NCBI RefSeq assembly: GCF_934636665.1
Contig: NZ_CAKUAT010000002.1
Coordinates: 100,043 to 164,042 of the forward strand
Length of the DNA stretch: 64,000 nucleotides
Source of the DNA: an uncultured Senegalimassilia sp.
GTDB taxonomy: Bacteria > Actinomycetota > Coriobacteriia > Coriobacteriales > Eggerthellaceae
Reading direction: 5' to 3'
A model generated the notes under the pieces. That model saw only the letters and a program-made list of their open reading frames with translations. It was not told the origin of the DNA and did not search any database. Each line of letters opens with the position of its first letter. Positions within the stretch are counted from its first letter, which is position 1. Made by a program: the position numbers and the translations under genes. Below are positions 62,459 through 64,000 of the stretch, piece by piece.

Positions 62459-62882
62459 GAAGAACCATCAGCTGCCCGTTTAGGGTTCGGGCAGCTGAAA
62501 TGCAACCCGGACCCTAGATAATGGAGCTGATAATTCGGATATCCAGATTGGTGCAGGTCATCATATTTCCTAACGTTTGCAGGCTGCGGCGAAACCGCAA
62601 AACCCTGCCTCGTGCGCCGAAACGACGCGGTTTGCGAAGCGCATACGCGCTCCCCCGAACGCCCGTTGCATTCGATGGGCTTATATTCGCACTCCACCGA
62701 AAGACGTCAACCCAAGCTGCACCCATCGTCACAGAGTCTTAACATTTCCGACTACGCAGGTGGGGTTTTGGGTTTACGAAGCTCCCGCACTTTGGGTCAG
62801 GCGTTTTAGGGACGTAGCACTAGCTGTCCAAGGGGCGAAAGCCCAACGCGAAGTCAGACCTAAACAGCAGAGCCACCAGCGC
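62459..62882. other. Gene-less stretch downstream of DUF4177
   Basis: About 420 bp without a supported gene; it holds repeat B10. Confidence 0.5.
62800..62829 (+). repeat. Type B palindromic repeat, copy B10
   Basis: Left arm degraded (GGCGTTTTA), core GGGACGTAGC and the right part ACTAGCTGTCC kept. Confidence 0.7.
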
Positions 62883-63071
62883 CTACTTCTGTACAAACAC
62901 CAGGTCGAGCTTGAGGATTTTCCCGCTGGGGCCTTGTTGGACGGGAATCCATCCTGCATATTCGAAGCCTTGCTCCGCATATCGTGCGATGATCTCGCGA
63001 TGGCCGTTGAGCTTCGACGATTTCGGCGTGGTGAACGGTTCCACGCTTACCTGCTCGAATCGATACTCCAT
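62883..63071 (-). CDS. Small DUF4177-like protein
   Basis: 62 residues with the strand-helix-strand pattern of DUF4177: an EYRFEQVSVEPF strand, an EIIARYAEQGFEYAG helix ending in a Gly-aromatic turn, and a KLDLVFVQK final strand. Function of the family is unknown. The ATG lies 1 bp after the regulator stop, with AGGGG inside the end of the regulator gene, so the two are coupled. Confidence 0.75.
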   Translation of the reverse strand: MEYRFEQVSVEPFTTPKSSKLNGHREIIARYAEQGFEYAGWIPVQQGPSGKILKLDLVFVQK

Positions 63072-63072
63072 G

Positions 63073-63516
63073 TCATTCGCCCCTTTCGAAATCGGCTGCC
63101 CTCATTTCGCGCTTGAAGTGCTCAATGCTCGCCAAAAACGCGCTGGACTTCACCAAGGCCAGACCGCGTTCCTCGTCGCCCAGCAACAGCAGCTCATCGC
63201 CCGGCTCGATGCCGAACACCTCACGGGCGCGCTTTGGGATGACCATCTGTCCGCGCTCGCCAACGCGCACCGAGCCGAAGATGTGCTTGCCGCGCGGCGG
63301 CGGGGTCTCCCCGAGCTCGGTCGGCTTGTAGTTCGCCAGGACATCGAGCGTGACGCCGACCACCTCGGCAAGCGCGCTGCCGTTTGCCAGATCAGGCACG
63401 CTTTCGCCCGCCTCCCACTTCGCCACCGTCTGCCGCGACACGCCCACGCGATGCGCCAAAGCCTCTTGCGTCAGCCCTTTCGCCCGGCGAAGCATCTGAA
63501 TATTCGAACTGATCAT
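63073..63516 (-). CDS. XRE-type helix-turn-helix regulator fused to AbrB/SpoVT domain
   Basis: 147 residues. The first 60 are an XRE repressor domain (IQMLRRAKGLTQEALAHRVGVS, then RQTVAKWEAG). A short Pro linker (ETPPPRGKH) leads to a SpoVT/AbrB swapped-hairpin domain (VRVGERGQMVIPKRAREVFGIEPGDELLLL). Both bind DNA, so the protein has two different DNA-binding folds. AGGAGGTG precedes the ATG at 63516. It leads a two-gene operon with the DUF4177 gene and probably regulates that operon. Confidence 0.88.
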   Translation of the reverse strand: MISSNIQMLRRAKGLTQEALAHRVGVSRQTVAKWEAGESVPDLANGSALAEVVGVTLDVLANYKPTELGETPPPRGKHIFGSVRVGERGQMVIPKRAREVFGIEPGDELLLLGDEERGLALVKSSAFLASIEHFKREMRAADFERGE

Positions 63517-63956
63517 GCGACACCTCCTGATTTGGATTGTCGCAGGTAAATGCAACGTTTTCCACCAACTAAGCGCGGAATCCGATAGGTGCGCATGTTA
63601 AGAACGGTTGGCATGTTGCGCAAGACATATAGCGCAAGGAAGGGAGAAAAAGAACAGCCCGGATCGTCTCCGTACGCGCATTGCGTGCAGGCGGCTCGAG
63701 GCAAGTCCATGGCGAGCGAATCGCGCGAGGCTGCCGGCGGCGCGTCAGCGCGCAAATCCCTCCCAAATGCAAAAGGGCCGCCGCCCGGGGATGCGGGCGG
63801 CGGCCTGGGGAAGGGAGGGCGGCGGCTTCACGCCGCCGCTCCAAGGGAAGGGGCCCGCCCCGGGAGCCCGCCCCCGAAGGGGAAGGGACCCGGGCGGGAG
63901 GGACGGCCCGCCCCCCCGCGATCGGCGCGGGGCCGGGCGCCCCGCCCCGCGGGCGG
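63517..63956. other. Gene-less GC-rich stretch
   Basis: No supported gene. Very GC-rich hairpins from 63771 on; homopurine and homopyrimidine runs make frames here unreliable. Confidence 0.5.
63771..63805 (-). terminator. Terminator of the gene entering from the right edge
   Basis: Minus strand stem GGCCGCCGCCCG with perfect complement around a 6-nt loop, followed by CTTTTGC. Confidence 0.7.
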
Positions 63957-64000
63957 CTAGAGCGTCCAGGCGACCGTCATGGTCACCGGCAGCGCGGCCA
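63957..64000 (-). CDS. C-terminal end of a gene running off the window
   Basis: Fourteen codons on the minus strand (…ALPVTMTVAWTL, stop TAG). The ending and the downstream terminator suggest a real gene, but too little is visible to assign it. Confidence 0.35.
   Translation of the reverse strand, partial: AALPVTMTVAWTL

Noticed and set aside
1..64000. tRNA, rRNA, insertion sequences, prophage
   Set aside because: None seen by eye in the intergenic regions; a tRNAscan or Rfam search would be needed to exclude small RNAs.

Overview
The window reads as chromosomal DNA of a high-GC, Gram-positive-type anaerobe. The best fit is class Coriobacteriia, probably family Eggerthellaceae. This is inferred from a membrane formate dehydrogenase with molybdenum-cofactor genes, AGGAGG-type ribosome sites combined with roughly 60-65% GC (hand counts on a few lines), Firmicute-like gene orders (rlmB next to an NYN nuclease, a CsbB-type transferase next to YfhO), and many dispersed GGGGACGGAGG-type repeats. 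No rRNA, tRNA, transposase, phage or CRISPR array was seen.

Layout. 1-3.3 kb: cut YfhO-like glycosyl-transfer protein and a polyprenyl-phosphate glycosyltransferase. 3.8-8.3 kb: YacP/Rae1-like NYN nuclease, RlmB methyltransferase, TRIC/UPF0126 channel, Fe-S aldo/keto reductase. 8.6-10.7 kb: tight operon for a capsule-type regulator set (chain-length protein, BY-kinase, PHP phosphatase). 11-17 kb: DEAD helicase, a membrane-anchored caspase-like protein, a DUF4012 protein. 17.4-22.3 kb: histidine phosphatase, amino-acid ABC importer, DHA2 exporter. 22.5-31.9 kb: housekeeping (pth, prs, glmU, nhaA, hpf, acpP, folC, family-4 uracil-DNA glycosylase). 32.3-34.2 kb: PARG-like macrodomain protein and esterase. 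34.4-39.4 kb: fdnGHI formate dehydrogenase. 40.3-43.9 kb: proC, alr with a long N-terminal extension, zinc-ribbon membrane protein. 44.3-47.5 kb: mogA-type gene, moeA, M20 amidohydrolase. 47.8-50.5 kb: LytTR response regulator with two complementary half histidine kinases. 50.9-57.2 kb: MOP-type flippase and a MacB/FtsX-type ABC transporter. 57.3-60.6 kb: an AT-rich insert with one large metallophosphoesterase-zinc-ribbon gene between two near-identical 42-bp repeats. 60.7-64 kb: MHS-type transporter, an XRE-AbrB regulator with a DUF4177 partner, and the tail of a further gene.

How it works together. moeA and the mogA-type gene make cofactor of the kind needed by the molybdenum enzyme FdnG about 5 kb away. 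GlmU (UDP-GlcNAc), Alr (D-alanine), the Cps-type kinase set, YfhO with its transferase, and the flippase all serve the envelope. Two families of short palindromic repeats, about ten copies each, sit almost only between genes; several long reading frames are extended artificially because they run through them.

The strongest candidates for something undescribed are the split-kinase LytTR system (47.8-50.5 kb) and the flanked phosphoesterase island (57.3-60.6 kb). The extracytoplasmic caspase-like protein (13.0-14.8 kb) and the repeat families come next.
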